Notes: a model not told the origin generated them from the sequence alone. 48,640 bases of DNA from Bradyrhizobium murdochi (GCF_000472965.1 NZ_AXAU01000032.1:1-48640), one strand, 5' to 3'; numbered from the stretch's first letter, positions 25,499 to 35,469 are shown. Numbers and translations: made by a program.

Positions 25499-25569
25499 TC
25501 GCGGGGTGTACTGGATACTGACGCAGCGTTCGTTACGACTAGTCGGGCTTCGACTCGACATCATGTCGT

Positions 25570-25585
25570 TGGCTCATCGGTTGCT
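25570..25585 (+). promoter_or_regulatory. -24/-12 (sigma-54) promoter upstream of the cupin gene
   Basis: TGGCTC-N5-TTGCT; GG and GC are 10 nt apart, and 9 of the 11 conserved positions fit. The predicted start near 25597 is 17 bp before the ATG at 25614, with TAAGGA between. I found no perfect NifA site (TGT-N10-ACA) within the 200 bp upstream, so the activator is open. Confidence 0.55.
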
Positions 25586-25613
25586 GCTCCAACAGTTAAG
25601 TTAAGGATTACGT

Positions 25614-26081
25614 ATGTCTCTAGCTGCTAGGCTCACGCGTCACGAGACGGTCAGAAGGCTCGAGCACTTCCGCAAGGAGCGGATTGTCAAGGCGATCTAT
25701 GCGCCGGATGCGGTGCTGCCATCGGCATACTTGCAGCGAAAACAGGACGGCCAACTAGAGATCAGGGCGGGATGTGTTCACGTCGCCGTTGCCGGACAGG
25801 AACGGAAGCTCGGTCCGAGTTCGGCATGTGACGTCTCAGGCGCCGGTCCTTACAAAGTATGGAATGCAGGCGACGAACCAGCAGACACCACATACGTGAC
25901 GCCGCCGCGGGGATGGACATGCGAAACGTTTGCTGTGTTCGATCGATTGCAGCGTCAGCAGCGTATCGGACGTGATGGAATTCCGCTGATCGCCGCGTCC
26001 TTCGACGGCGAACCAATGGTTGTTTCGCTCTGTCACGGCAGCTCCGGAGGTCGGCCGGCCGCGGCACATGCGCTGCCTTGA
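25614..26081 (+). CDS. Cupin-domain hypothetical protein
   Basis: The 155-residue protein shows a degenerate cupin-2 barrel: an acidic/Gly-rich strand pair LEIRAGCVHVAVAGQERKLG, then a GPYKVWNAGDEPADTTYV segment resembling 'PPGTPHRWWNAGDEPARF' of cupins. The metal-binding histidines of the first cupin motif are not evident, so a catalytic role is doubtful. It may bind a small molecule. A sigma-54-type promoter stands directly in front, suggesting expression under symbiotic low-oxygen conditions. Confidence 0.6.
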   Translation: MSLAARLTRHETVRRLEHFRKERIVKAIYAPDAVLPSAYLQRKQDGQLEIRAGCVHVAVAGQERKLGPSSACDVSGAGPYKVWNAGDEPADTTYVTPPRGWTCETFAVFDRLQRQQRIGRDGIPLIAASFDGEPMVVSLCHGSSGGRPAAAHALP

Positions 26082-26181
26082 GGCATCCAAAGCTGGCGTT
26101 ATCTCATAGCCAAGCGGCGGCCTCAGATGCGCAGGAACGGCGAGGCTGATAACAAACTCAAGCGAACATCCGGAGCTCTAA

Positions 26182-27288
26182 GTGTCAATTTCTCGAATCA
26201 CTTCAGCTGCAAGTGCAGCAATCCTCTCTTGTGCTTTGGCTTCGACCGCGCCCGCTGCCGACGTCAATATCGCCGTAGTCGGCCCGATGACCGGAAGTAC
26301 TGCTGCGCTTGGCGTACAAATGCGCGATGGTGCTACTGCGGCTGTCGATGCGTTAAATGCTTCGGGCCTACTTCCCGGTATCAAGGTCATATTGAGCGTC
26401 GCCGATGACGCGTGCGATCCTAAGCAGGCCGTCGCAGTTGCCAATCGGCTGACGATGGATCAGCCCAAGTTGGTCGTTGGCCACTTTTGTTCGTCTTCCT
26501 CTATCCCCGCTTCCGATGTTTACGCCGAAGCGAAACTCATTCAGATTTCACCTGGCTCAACGAATCCTCAGCTAACAGAGCGTGGTCTCAAGACGGTGTT
26601 TCGGATCTGCGGCCGCGATGATCAACAGGGAGTCGTGGCAGCCGAATATATCCTGCGACACTATCGGCACAAAAAGATTGCCGTCCTTGATGACAAGAGC
26701 ACCGCCGGCAAGGGCATTGCCGATGTCGTTGCGTCGCGCCTTCAGGAAGCAGGCGAAAAGGCCATTCGGCAAAGCTATGTGGCCGGCGAGAAGGACTACA
26801 CGGCCCTGGTCTCAAGAATGAAAAGAGACGGAATCCAGATCGCCTATATCGGCGGCTATTACAACGAGATCGGCTTGATTGTGCGTCAGGCCGCAGAAGC
26901 AGGCGCAGGTCTCACTGTGATGGCGAACGATCCGTTGATGACCAGCGACTTTTCGGCGATCGCTGGCGAAGCAGCAAACGGCACACTGTTCACCTTTATG
27001 CCCGACCCCACCAAGACTGCTCAAGCGGCAGACGCCGTAGCTAAGCTCAAGTCTTCCAACATGTCAGCGGGAGGCTACACGCTCTACGCCTATGCCGCCG
27101 TTCAGGCGTGGGCGGACGCGGTCAAGCGGGCCGGGACTTTCGATGGTCCGCAAGTAGCAGCTGCGCTTCGTTCGCAGCCAATCCAAACAGTAATCGGGCC
27201 GGTCCGGTTCGATACCAAAGGAGACAATGCCGCTCCCGGCTTCGTCGTCTACCGGTGGAATAACAACATTGTCGAAGCGATCGAGTAA
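26182..27288 (+). CDS. Periplasmic branched-chain amino-acid-type binding protein (LivK family)
   Basis: Substrate-binding protein of a HAAT-type ABC transporter, secreted by a Sec signal (about residues 1-26, ending APAAD). In 368 residues: the strand DVNIAVVGPMTGSTAALG, then VVGHFCSSSSIPAS and FRICGRDDQQG, KKIAVLDDKSTAGKGIAD and YIGGYYNEIG, all typical of Peripla_BP_6 proteins. The start is GTG at 26182. No permease or ATPase genes are adjacent, so it is an orphan or works with a transporter elsewhere. The ligand is not readable. Confidence 0.88.
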   Translation: MSISRITSAASAAILSCALASTAPAADVNIAVVGPMTGSTAALGVQMRDGATAAVDALNASGLLPGIKVILSVADDACDPKQAVAVANRLTMDQPKLVVGHFCSSSSIPASDVYAEAKLIQISPGSTNPQLTERGLKTVFRICGRDDQQGVVAAEYILRHYRHKKIAVLDDKSTAGKGIADVVASRLQEAGEKAIRQSYVAGEKDYTALVSRMKRDGIQIAYIGGYYNEIGLIVRQAAEAGAGLTVMANDPLMTSDFSAIAGEAANGTLFTFMPDPTKTAQAADAVAKLKSSNMSAGGYTLYAYAAVQAWADAVKRAGTFDGPQVAAALRSQPIQTVIGPVRFDTKGDNAAPGFVVYRWNNNIVEAIE

Positions 27289-27945
27289 AACTCATCGCTG
27301 CGAGCGCACACGAGCCTAGATATTCAGCCCTAGATATTCTAGCGAAGTAATGGAAATGATGAAACGTAATTCCGGATATGACGTGCTACTCGGGTCGGTT
27401 CTCGCGCTCGCGGCACTCGCGTCGTTTCTCGCGCTCGCGGCACTCGCGTCGTTTCTCGCGCTCGCGGTACTGGTCGTCGAGCTATCCAATGACATCAACG
27501 CACCAACGGATGAGTTTATGCCCAACGGAACAGCTCGGCCGATGTCGCTGCGTAATCTCTGTTTAGCTCTTTGCCGAACTTCCAGTATGCGATTTGAGGA
27601 CGACTCGTTGCGGACTAGTATTTGGTACCCGGACCAACGCAGAGTGATATTGCGGCCAACGCAGAAATGACAGCAATGCCACTCCGTGATCGAGGCGCCT
27701 GATTGCTGCACGACACCTGATCCGCTCGACAACCATTCTCTCGGCTTATTCAGGGTGGCGTGGAGCGACAGGTTCATCCCAGCTTCAAACAATTGGGCAT
27801 TTCGAGCTGCCCGTAGGGATTTTGGATGGCGGCCGCCCTCGCTGTCCCAACAAACACTCGAACTCTGTCTCCGTCCATCTACCGGACTGACCGACCGGCA
27901 TGCTGACAACTGCCAGCGCCCTCGGCGGTTCAACGGGAGAAACCT
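27289..27945. other. Spacer between the binding protein and the HisC-like gene
   Basis: It contains the tandem repeat at 27401-27469 and open frames on both strands (27350-27670 plus; 27316-27933 minus) that owe part of their length to the repeat. I see no recognisable protein or promoter. Confidence 0.4.
27401..27469. repeat. 27-bp tandem repeat, about 2.6 copies
   Basis: The unit CTCGCGCTCGCGGCACTCGC GTCGTTT occurs at 27401-27427 and 27428-27454, with a third partial copy to 27469. Being a multiple of three it stays open in all frames; on the plus strand it would encode repeated LALAALASF. An open frame 27350-27670 contains it but has no other support as a gene. It probably arose by slippage. 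Confidence 0.75.
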
Positions 27946-29064
27946 ATGTCCGATGCCAAATTACAGAATGTGCTCTCTTCTCTTTCGCAGGCAGCGAGAC
28001 AGTTAGATGCTCTGCCGTCCGGCCGGCCTGCGCCGGCCGCTAATTACGTCAAACTAAACACGAATGAGAACCCATTTCCGTTGCCAACAATCGTATGGCA
28101 AAGTGCAATTGCGGCGCTTGAGCGGCAGTATCTGTACCCAGAAGATGACAACATTAGCCTGAGGGAAGCAGCGGCTAACACCTACGGCGTCGCGATCGAT
28201 CATGTGATTGCCGGCAATGGATCATCTGAGCTCCTCGGGCTCATCTACAGAGCATTTCTTGCCCCGGGCGACAGCGTCGCAATGCTGTCGCCGGGTTTTT
28301 CATTCAATCGCAAACTTGCTATGTTGCAGGGAGCTCAACTGCTTGAGATCGGATGTAACGAACCTCAGTCGTTGCCGATAGACCAATTGCTCGTTGGGCC
28401 AGCAAAAGATGCCAAGTTCATTCTGTTGGCCAATCCGAACAATCCGACCGGAACGTTCATCCCTATCGCCGATATCGAACGCCTCCTGGCACAATCGGAC
28501 CGCCTCGTCGTGTTGGACGAAGCCTATGTCGATTTTGCGCCTGATAATGGCCTGCGGCTCCTCAGCCGCTATCCGAATCTTCTGCTCTTAAGAACACTTT
28601 CGAAAAGCTATGCCGCCGCTGGCATTCGCGTCGGCTTCGGGTTCGGCCACCCGCAGCTTATTGGAAGGCTTCGTAACATCCAGAACGTCTTCAACATGAA
28701 TGTGATCGGGCATGCGGTCGGCATCAGCATTCTTGCGCATCGCGCCGTCTATGAAGAGAACCATATGCACATCAGGCATGAAAGACAGCGGGTTGCGACC
28801 GCACTGTCGCAACTTGGATTTTCTCTAACGCCCTCCCACGCAAACTTTTTGCTAGCGCGTGTGCCTGCGGGACACGACGGAAGATGGTGGCAGGCCGCTT
28901 TGGAACGGCAAAGAGTACTTGTTGCCTTCCTTCCCGATAACGGTCTTGAAAATTGCATCCGCGTGAGCATCGGGACAAAAGCGCAAATGGATGCGTTTCT
29001 GGGAGCCGCCAGCGACATTTCTGGCAGCTTAAAGCGAGGAAGATCGCCAGTTGAGCCGCGCTAA
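27946..29064 (+). CDS. HisC-like PLP-dependent aminotransferase
   Basis: Aminotransferase of the histidinol-phosphate family (fold type I). The 372-residue protein shows LNTNENPFPLP (37-47), NGSSELL (91-97), NPNNPTG (163-169), DEAYVDF (191-197) and the PLP lysine K220 in TLSKSYAAAG, then RVGFGFG. Length and motifs are those of HisC, but the lack of other his genes and the setting on the symbiosis island suggest a duplicate with another amino-acid-like substrate (inference). ATG at 27946 has GGGAGAAACCT upstream. Confidence 0.87.
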   Translation: MSDAKLQNVLSSLSQAARQLDALPSGRPAPAANYVKLNTNENPFPLPTIVWQSAIAALERQYLYPEDDNISLREAAANTYGVAIDHVIAGNGSSELLGLIYRAFLAPGDSVAMLSPGFSFNRKLAMLQGAQLLEIGCNEPQSLPIDQLLVGPAKDAKFILLANPNNPTGTFIPIADIERLLAQSDRLVVLDEAYVDFAPDNGLRLLSRYPNLLLLRTLSKSYAAAGIRVGFGFGHPQLIGRLRNIQNVFNMNVIGHAVGISILAHRAVYEENHMHIRHERQRVATALSQLGFSLTPSHANFLLARVPAGHDGRWWQAALERQRVLVAFLPDNGLENCIRVSIGTKAQMDAFLGAASDISGSLKRGRSPVEPR

Positions 29065-29344
29065 AGTCTGGTTTTGCGTTACCCAGGCGAACGTACCACG
29101 ACGCTGCCAATGGCGAAGATCTGTTGTGAGTGAGCGGCGAACAGTAACAACGGATCTAGCCCCCTTGGCAACGGATGCTTAGGCCTCGAAGAGGGACGGA
29201 CAATCGTCTCGTGATCAGCGGTGAATACAAAAGCAGAGGAGAACAAAATGTGCGGCCAAAATAGGAGAGGTCGGCGTCTTTGACCCGCTCAGATGCCAAA
29301 GACAAGCGAACTTCCTGCCCTCACCTACAATTGGAGATAATCCA

Positions 29345-30382
29345 GTGAAAGACGCCTTTTCTTCTTCAAAACTAACGTTTGGCATTTTCGATCACTTAGA
29401 CGAGGACGGCCGCGACATCGCCCGACAATACGCAGATCGCCTCGTCTTGGCAGAGGCGTACGACCGTCTCGGCTTCTTTGCATATCACGTGGCAGAGCAC
29501 CACTGTACGCCGCATGGGAGAGGTCCATCGCCAAATTTGTTCTTGTCAAGCGTCGCACAGCGCACACGGCAACTTCGTATCGGGCCATTGGTGATGCTGC
29601 TTAACCTCTATCATCCCCTACGTGCGTTTGAAGAGATTTGTATGCTCGATCATTTGAGCGGTGGGCGGCTTGAGGTGGGTGTCGGACGCGGCTCTCTTCC
29701 GCTTGAATTGGGCTACTACGGCATTAGCGCCGACGCGGCGCCAAGCCGTTATGAAGAAGCAAGCGAGATCCTCATCAGCGCTATGAAAGGCGGCACGCTG
29801 TCCTATCGAGGTCAGCATTTTGAGCTAAACAACGTTCCGTTGACGGTAAAAACTTATCAGCGTCCAAGGCCGCCGACATGGATTGCCACAAATCGACCCG
29901 AGTCCGCAGCTTGGGCCGCTGCCAATGGCGCAAATCTCGCGTGCGTAGGCCCATCCTCTGCTGTGCGCAAAGTCACCGACGCCTTCCGCGCTAATCGAGA
30001 GCCCAACGGCAAGGCTAACGATCAAATGCCATTTCTTGGATTGCTTCGCATGGTCGTGATTGCGCGTTCGGAGACAGATGCCTATTCGCTCGCGGCATCT
30101 GCTTACACACAATGGCTCGAGAGCTTTAAGTTCCTCTACGAGCTCAATGCCATCCCTACACCACCACACCTTCCGCTGACCTTCGATGCGGCAATCGAGA
30201 GCGAATTGTGCGTCGTCGGAACGCCAGCTTCTGTGCGACAAATTCTTCTAAATCAGCTGGAAGAGGCAGGTGCCAATTACCTTCTTTGTCAACTCGCATT
30301 TGGCAATCTGCCGTTAGATGCTTCCCTGTGCACCGCAACCGCAATCCAATCCGAAATCATGGCTGGACTTGGCCGACAATGA
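29345..30382 (+). CDS. Luciferase-like flavin-dependent monooxygenase (LLM class)
   Basis: FMN-dependent TIM-barrel oxidoreductase. In 345 residues: FGIFDHLDEDG at the N-terminus, FFAYHVAEHHC, LRIGPLVMLLNLYHPLRAFEEICMLD split as typical LLM strands, and GGRLEVGVGRGSLPLE. It starts at GTG 29345 with GGAGATAATCCA upstream. It stands 280 bp behind the HisC-like gene in the same direction, which suggests a small pathway in which an amino acid derivative is transaminated and oxidised (inference). The substrate is unknown. Confidence 0.85.
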   Translation: MKDAFSSSKLTFGIFDHLDEDGRDIARQYADRLVLAEAYDRLGFFAYHVAEHHCTPHGRGPSPNLFLSSVAQRTRQLRIGPLVMLLNLYHPLRAFEEICMLDHLSGGRLEVGVGRGSLPLELGYYGISADAAPSRYEEASEILISAMKGGTLSYRGQHFELNNVPLTVKTYQRPRPPTWIATNRPESAAWAAANGANLACVGPSSAVRKVTDAFRANREPNGKANDQMPFLGLLRMVVIARSETDAYSLAASAYTQWLESFKFLYELNAIPTPPHLPLTFDAAIESELCVVGTPASVRQILLNQLEEAGANYLLCQLAFGNLPLDASLCTATAIQSEIMAGLGRQ

Positions 30383-30576
30383 TTTGCCCGTCCGGCTTTT
30401 GAGATCAAACGTTGTGGCAGCGCTCCTAGACGCTTTCCGTGCAGTCGGCGGGCAGCATGCGCTCACGATCAGCAGCTCCTGTTTGCTCACCACGACGTCC
30501 ATGGGTCAACGAGGTGCGCTGTTGCCGCGATCCAGCAACCGCACGTTTTTCTAACCATACCTACGAGGACTGACTA

Positions 30577-31002
30577 ATGACGAAAGACCGATTCGCCATG
30601 GGCTTTGCCCTTGCATTCATTCTGATGGCGAGCTTTCCTGGAGCTGCCGGCGCGGAGGAGCCTGCGTACGCGGGGCTGAACGGGGGCGCGCCGATCAACG
30701 TCGGCGACGTGTTGTCAGGCGAGCTCTACGCGTTGCGCATACGCGATGCCAAGCACGGCAAAAAGATCGCCTACCAGATCATCTCCACTCCGCGCCGGCT
30801 GCCCGAGCCGCACGGGCTGTGCAAGCTAGAGACTGGACCGGTAATGTTTCAGCTCCTCACAACTGGCGAAGCGCAAGCCAATCAGCTGAAGCCACTCGTC
30901 GGCAAGAGGATCTCGGTGAAGGTCGATGAAATCGCCTGTACCGACGCTGAGCAGATGAGCGAGGCGGTCATCAAGAAGTGGAGTCTTGTGAAACAGCGTT
31001 GA
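30577..31002 (+). CDS. Secreted hypothetical protein
   Basis: The 141-residue protein begins with a clear Sec signal (basic start, hydrophobic FALAFILMASFPGAAG, cleavage near AGA-EE around residue 26). The mature part is small, with GLCKLETGPVMFQLL and VGKRISVKVDEIACT; two cysteines may pair. ATG at 30577 follows GAGGACTGACTA. It is probably periplasmic. I do not recognise a family. It lies 194 bp behind the LLM gene in the same direction. Confidence 0.7.
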   Translation: MTKDRFAMGFALAFILMASFPGAAGAEEPAYAGLNGGAPINVGDVLSGELYALRIRDAKHGKKIAYQIISTPRRLPEPHGLCKLETGPVMFQLLTTGEAQANQLKPLVGKRISVKVDEIACTDAEQMSEAVIKKWSLVKQR

Positions 31003-31128
31003 CTTTTTAGAGCCTCCGCTGACGATGTTCGGCATATCGCGCAAAAAGTTGCGGAATTTGCCCCACTACCGTGGAAGGCAGCTACTGCAGGGTAAGGATT
31101 TGACTCTATAAAACGAACTTAGGCGACG

Positions 31129-31570
31129 ATGAAACATTTTTCGTTGAAGATCCATATAGGCAATCGCATGCTGCGGCCCGAAACGCAGATGCTGAACTAC
31201 GGCTACGATCCGCACTCGACCTTTTCGCCTTCCGGACTGCCGAGAAGACGGAATGGACCTCTTCGATTTTGGTCTCGGGTCGGCGCGAGCCTCCCGAGGG
31301 AATGGACGCAGCCTGGTTTATACGCGGTTCAATCACCCCAACAGCGAAATTGTCGAGGACAGCGCGCAGAGAACTGCGCACTGTTCTCATCCGGTGTGGC
31401 AGTGATTGCCATGACGATCCTCGCGTTCGGGAAGACCTCGCCACGTGATTCTGCACTGTCACCCCCTCTACTGTGCACCGGAAGCGTTGCATGCGAAGAC
31501 GCTTGCGGGCCTGCTGGCGCGGGACCGCCAGACATCCATCAATGCTGTCCCGCTGGGCTAGTTGCCAACT
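31129..31570 (+). pseudogene. Relic of a Cys/Met-metabolism PLP enzyme (methionine gamma-lyase/cystathionine gamma-synthase type)
   Basis: Three frames in succession give the N-terminal third of the enzyme: NRMLRPETQMLNYGYDP, then GRREPPEGMDA, YTRFNHPNSEIVEDS, ENCALFSSGVAVIAMTILAF and LYCAPEALHAKTLAGLLARD. Intact proteins read 'VSGRREPPEGMDAGLVYSRFNHPNSEIVEDRLA ... ESCALFSSGMAAIATTIL'. At least three frameshifts and loss of the PLP-lysine region make it non-functional. Confidence 0.75.
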
Positions 31571-31792
31571 CGACATATCGGTCCCGTCATCACTTTAACG
31601 AACTGCTTGTGACCTACGAGCAACCCTGAGCTGCGCTGCGCAGCATGCGTGCTGGGCAAGCTGCCACCACGGCTGCCCTTTTCATCCACAGAAGTCTGAT
31701 TGCCATATCGATGCCATTAACCGGGCTATCAGGAACATCCGGGCTCTCAGGAACATGATGCAGCATCATCATTCGCTAAAGGAGAACTGTAA

Positions 31793-32083
31793 GTGCGCGT
31801 TAGTCCGTATTTCGAGGAGATCAAGGCTCGCGCGCTGCAACTGCTAACTAGCTTTCGGCCCACCGAAACCACATTCCCTCGAAACAAAGGGGAACTCCGA
31901 CATGCCGTGCGCGGCGCACTCAGCCAAGCACGTGACGAAATGTACAAGCGCGAGAGACCCCAAATCATGGGGTCGCGAGCGGAACGCGCTGCTGCGTATC
32001 GGCGCACTCACTTCAACGTGGGCAACTTCGCGCGAGCAGAGCGGGAAATTTGCAAGCTCATGTGGACGCGGCTGTACAACTGA
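31793..32083 (+). CDS. Small hypothetical protein
   Basis: A 96-residue frame starting at GTG with AAAGGAGA eight bases upstream. The sequence is basic and helical (SQARDEMYKRERPQIMGSRAERAAAYRR; FARAEREICKLMW), without signal peptide or recognisable domain. The ribosome site is the main argument for a real gene. An overlapping minus-strand frame has no such support. Confidence 0.45.
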   Translation: MRVSPYFEEIKARALQLLTSFRPTETTFPRNKGELRHAVRGALSQARDEMYKRERPQIMGSRAERAAAYRRTHFNVGNFARAEREICKLMWTRLYN

Positions 32084-33390
32084 CAATGGCGCCTTTATTT
32101 GCCAGAGCGCTCAGTATCGGCAGTCTCTTACATACATTGCAGCGTTTTGGCGTAAGATCAAATCGCGCGAGCCTCGTGCGCCACCGCATCGTCTGAATGT
32201 TTAGACGCGACACTCTTCGGATGCATTTGCATTTCAACCAGAGACTCGAAAACCTAAATGGACGTAGATACAAATAGCGACGTTTCGTCGAGAGACTCTG
32301 TGGGCATGGCAAGAGACAGCAACTCCGAGCTTAATCAAGCTCGTCACCGACTGCTACTTGAACCGCGAGCGGAATGGACGCTACCCGCTCGGCGAAGATG
32401 TTTCCGACCCGTTAAAGCGCGTCAAGGCGCAGAAGCGCGAAGAAGACGAGCCCCGCCTCACAGCATCTGCTCATCGCCCGATCCGAAGAGCGCTTAATGT
32501 CGGCGTCGCCAAGCCATCCAGATTAAGCAACACTGCGCAATCCTCAAGGAGATCTGCGGCGTCTCAAGTAGACATCTCGCGAGTCAATCGATGATTGCAA
32601 CGGGAGCGTTGTGTCGAAGCGCGCCGCGATGAATTGGAGCGCTGAACAAACGTTCACACGATCCCGTTCGGCTCGCCGAAGAACGCAGGAATGCCGACCC
32701 CAACCATTGCTGACGACGAGAAAGAGGATCAACGTGTCTGAGCAGCGAATGATAACGGCAGGCGATTCGATCGCGAGAATTGACCTTGTATTTCAACACT
32801 TTCGGCAAAATGATTGATACTGACAACTCGATTTCCCTTGTTCGAGGCGCGATGCACGCGTTGCTCGATGAGGATCTTCTTTTGGCAAGGGCGCGAATTC
32901 TCGACTATATTGCGAAGCATGAGGCGCACCATCGATGAGTATCCCTGCGGCCGTTTCAGGTGCTAGCTCTTGACTTCGCCGAGGAGCGCTTCGCGTGCGC
33001 TCGCGCTGTAATTGAGGCTGATCCCTAATAATTGCGACCTGACGCTGGAGTTCAGGATCCGGATCATCCCGCAAGCGGGGGCGTCATGACGGTCCCGGCA
33101 GCACCAGCACTCGCCCATGATCGAAAGCATCGCGCGAAAGGTCGATATCGTGGTGGCGGAGCTCGCTTCGCTTTTGAATGCTGCTCCCAGCGACCGGCAT
33201 TAAGGCGCCACCACCTCTCGATGAGGATTATATCAGTATTCAGCGGTTCGCGGAGATCCAGCACGTCAGCCCCGACGGAGTGCTCTCTCGCATTCGCCAG
33301 GACAAGCTACGTGCCGAGAAGCGCGGTGGTCGCTGACACGATCGCGCGGTATAGCCGTGCATCAACCCAAAAGACGGCAACAGGCAGATC
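32084..33390. other. Gene-poor region with short ORFs
   Basis: Only short frames are seen. The most protein-like is a 42-residue frame at 32811-32939, MIDTDNSISLVRGAMHALLD followed by a helical, acidic tail; it lacks a clear ribosome site. A plus-strand frame 32258-32497 and others overlap in several phases. Nothing here can be named. Confidence 0.4.
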
Positions 33391-33576
33391 ATGGATAAGG
33401 TTTCACAAATCGAGGCGGAAATTCGACAGATGGCAGCAGTGTATGCCCGCAAATGCAGTGCGCTTGCCAAGCTGCAGGAGGCGTACTGTAGCAAATTGAA
33501 CAAGTTGCTCGAGGCCAAGGCGGCGCGCGACCGACGCAGCACCGCTGGGACCCGCGAAAGAGATGATCATCACTGA
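33391..33576 (+). CDS. Small helical hypothetical protein
   Basis: A 61-residue frame, MDKVSQIEAEIRQMAAVYAR followed by KCSALAKLQEAYCSKLNKLL, with heptad-like spacing that predicts a short coiled coil, then a basic tail. The upstream GGCAGATC is a weak ribosome site. No family recognised. Confidence 0.4.
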   Translation: MDKVSQIEAEIRQMAAVYARKCSALAKLQEAYCSKLNKLLEAKAARDRRSTAGTRERDDHH

Positions 33577-33871
33577 CGCCCGTGCTGCGATCGACCAGCG
33601 TTTCGAAAGGATTGTAGAGTCCCCGATGAATGAGCACTTCGATCATCCCAGCGTGTTTAGCGGACCACGGCCGAGGTGAGAGAGTCGCGTCTCGGTCTGT
33701 CGTAGGTTGTTGCCATCGTTCAGGTACTTCACAACTTATCGAGTTGTCGTTGCCCTGCCAACATCAGCGACGGTCGCCAGCCACTCTTGCATTGCGTGAT
33801 GCGTACAGGCGATCACGTTGTCAGTGGGAGAAATCCATTCTAAATTGCGAATTCTAATCGACAGATTCTTT

Positions 33872-34146
33872 CTATTTGGTCGCGCCGCCGCGCACCAAAT
33901 CGCGGTAACCGTGATCGGCCATCCATTTTGCTCGCGCCAACTATCAGACACATCGCGAGCGCGCGCCGGCTCGCGATCTGGATCGATATGCAAGACAATC
34001 CGAGCCACCTCTTTCCAGTCGGCGCCATTTGTCTCGGCATCGAGAAGCCGCCAATACGTCACAAGATGCTGTTCATCGTAGCCCGTGAGCACCGGATCAT
34101 CCGGAGCTGAATCGGCGACATCAGGATCGAGTGGCGGAGTCTTCAT
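33872..34146 (-). pseudogene. DUF2285-type protein gene with a frameshift
   Basis: DUF2285 proteins are small helical, DNA-binding-like proteins common in integrative elements of alphaproteobacteria. From the ATG at 34146 the frame reads TGYDEQHLVTYWRLLDAETNGADWKEVARIVLHIDPDREP, split here by eye into the family's blocks, up to about residue 60. Then a shift is needed to reach LARAKWMADHGYRDLVRG and its natural stop at 33872-33874. Without the shift the frame runs on as unrelated sequence to 33736. The frameshift should be confirmed in raw reads. Confidence 0.7.
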
Positions 34147-34552
34147 GAGTGTTACCAACAACTCCGTTGCTCGAGTTTCGTCCCCTGTGCGCGGGCTTCT
34201 CCACACAACCGCCATAAAGCGATCAAGTCCAGCATAAAAATTCCTCAGAAGGGCTAGTCATGAGACTACTCGCGATCCGCTCGCATCACTGGGCTAATCG
34301 CTTTGTCCGCGTATTATACCACGTAGCGCAATACACGCGATTGCTTCCTATCCTGCAGATGGATATTCGCAGGATTTTTGCGAGCAGATGATTGATTTCG
34401 CTTCCTAGGCCGGCTAGCGCCGCGCTTGGCTGATTGTGACTTCTTGGTGGAGACCGGGGTACGCGTCGGCCCCGACCGGTCATTGAACGCGCCCCACTTT
34501 CGAAGATTGTCATCCCTTAGCCTCACGTCCAAGATCACCTGAGCAGGCCTCA

Positions 34553-34580
34553 TACTCGGCCAAGCTTTCGAGAAGCTGAC
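34553..34580 (-). promoter_or_regulatory. tts box without an obvious target gene
   Basis: Minus strand GTCAGCTTCTCGAAAGCT, an exact match to the conserved 18-bp core of the TtsI binding site, followed by TGG-CC-GAGTA (consensus N3-CC-N-C-N-TA). No effector-like gene follows within 700 bp on this strand; the next recognisable gene is the broken DUF2285 gene. The bases also lie in a protein-like frame (PGQLLESLAEYEA), so chance cannot be excluded. Confidence 0.55.
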
Positions 34581-35469
34581 CAGGCCGCTTTTCGTACAGC
34601 CGGGGCAGGATGTATGCTCGGCTTGCCCTAGCTGCGTCTGTGTGGCACCTCATGATTCGGTAGGGGAGCGCGCAGCATGGGCAGCCCTACCGCAGTCTTG
34701 AGGGGCGGCCCTCTAGAGGGTTGCGCGGTGCGTCCTAGCCCCCTCGGGCCGTTCCTCGCGTGGCCTATAGGTGCCGCCCCTCTTGCCTACCCTTGACCCG
34801 TGGGCTGACAAAAACGATGCCGGCGCGAATTGCGCTCGTAGGGCCGTAAACGGTCACGGGCCATGTTTTCACCGCCGGCTTTCCGATCAAAGCATCCATG
34901 ATTTGCCGCCTGTATTGCCGTTTGCGGGCCCGGTGATCGGGGATTTTCTGAAAACCAAAGCCCGAAAACGCCGTCGCCAAATATCCAAAAAGGCCGCGGT
35001 CCCGCGTACCCGCGCAAGCTCGTCTCATCGGTAGGACCAGGTGAAAGTTCAAATCAACGACGACACCGCGACGACGCTGAGGACGCGCACCACAGTGAAA
35101 TCACACCTGCCGGAGTCTGCACGCGTCACCGCGCGCCCCGCACGGTAGAATGAAATGCTGCGCAAGGCCTGCCCCGCACATTCAGCGCGCGAGCGGGCCA
35201 CTGTCGGGCACTGGCTGCGCCGACTGTCGATATTGAGACCAATGTCAGCAACTTGACGCTACACCGCTACGAAGCGCCCGCAGAGCCTGCGAATTCACTT
35301 CGGCACGCAGTTTGCTTTGTTCACGGCATCATCACCAATCGCAGTGCGATGATCTTCGGGACGGACTCGGCGCGCGTCGCTGTTAGCGTCTGGTCCGCCC
35401 CGACGGTTTGCTGCGGCGATAACTCAAGGGCGCTCGGTTTTGGACCGAGGAAATACAGGGAAGTGTTGG
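34581..35469. other. Spacer upstream of the double-barrel outer-membrane protein
   Basis: Frames around 34765-35052 on both strands are open but unrecognised; the minus-strand one contains GKPAVKTWPVTVYGPTSAIR, which looks protein-like and may be a phage relic. No promoter for the outer-membrane protein could be singled out. Confidence 0.4.

Noticed and set aside
27350..27670. Gene across the 27-bp tandem repeat
   Set aside because: Length is partly due to the repeat; the rest has no recognisable protein features and the other strand is equally open.
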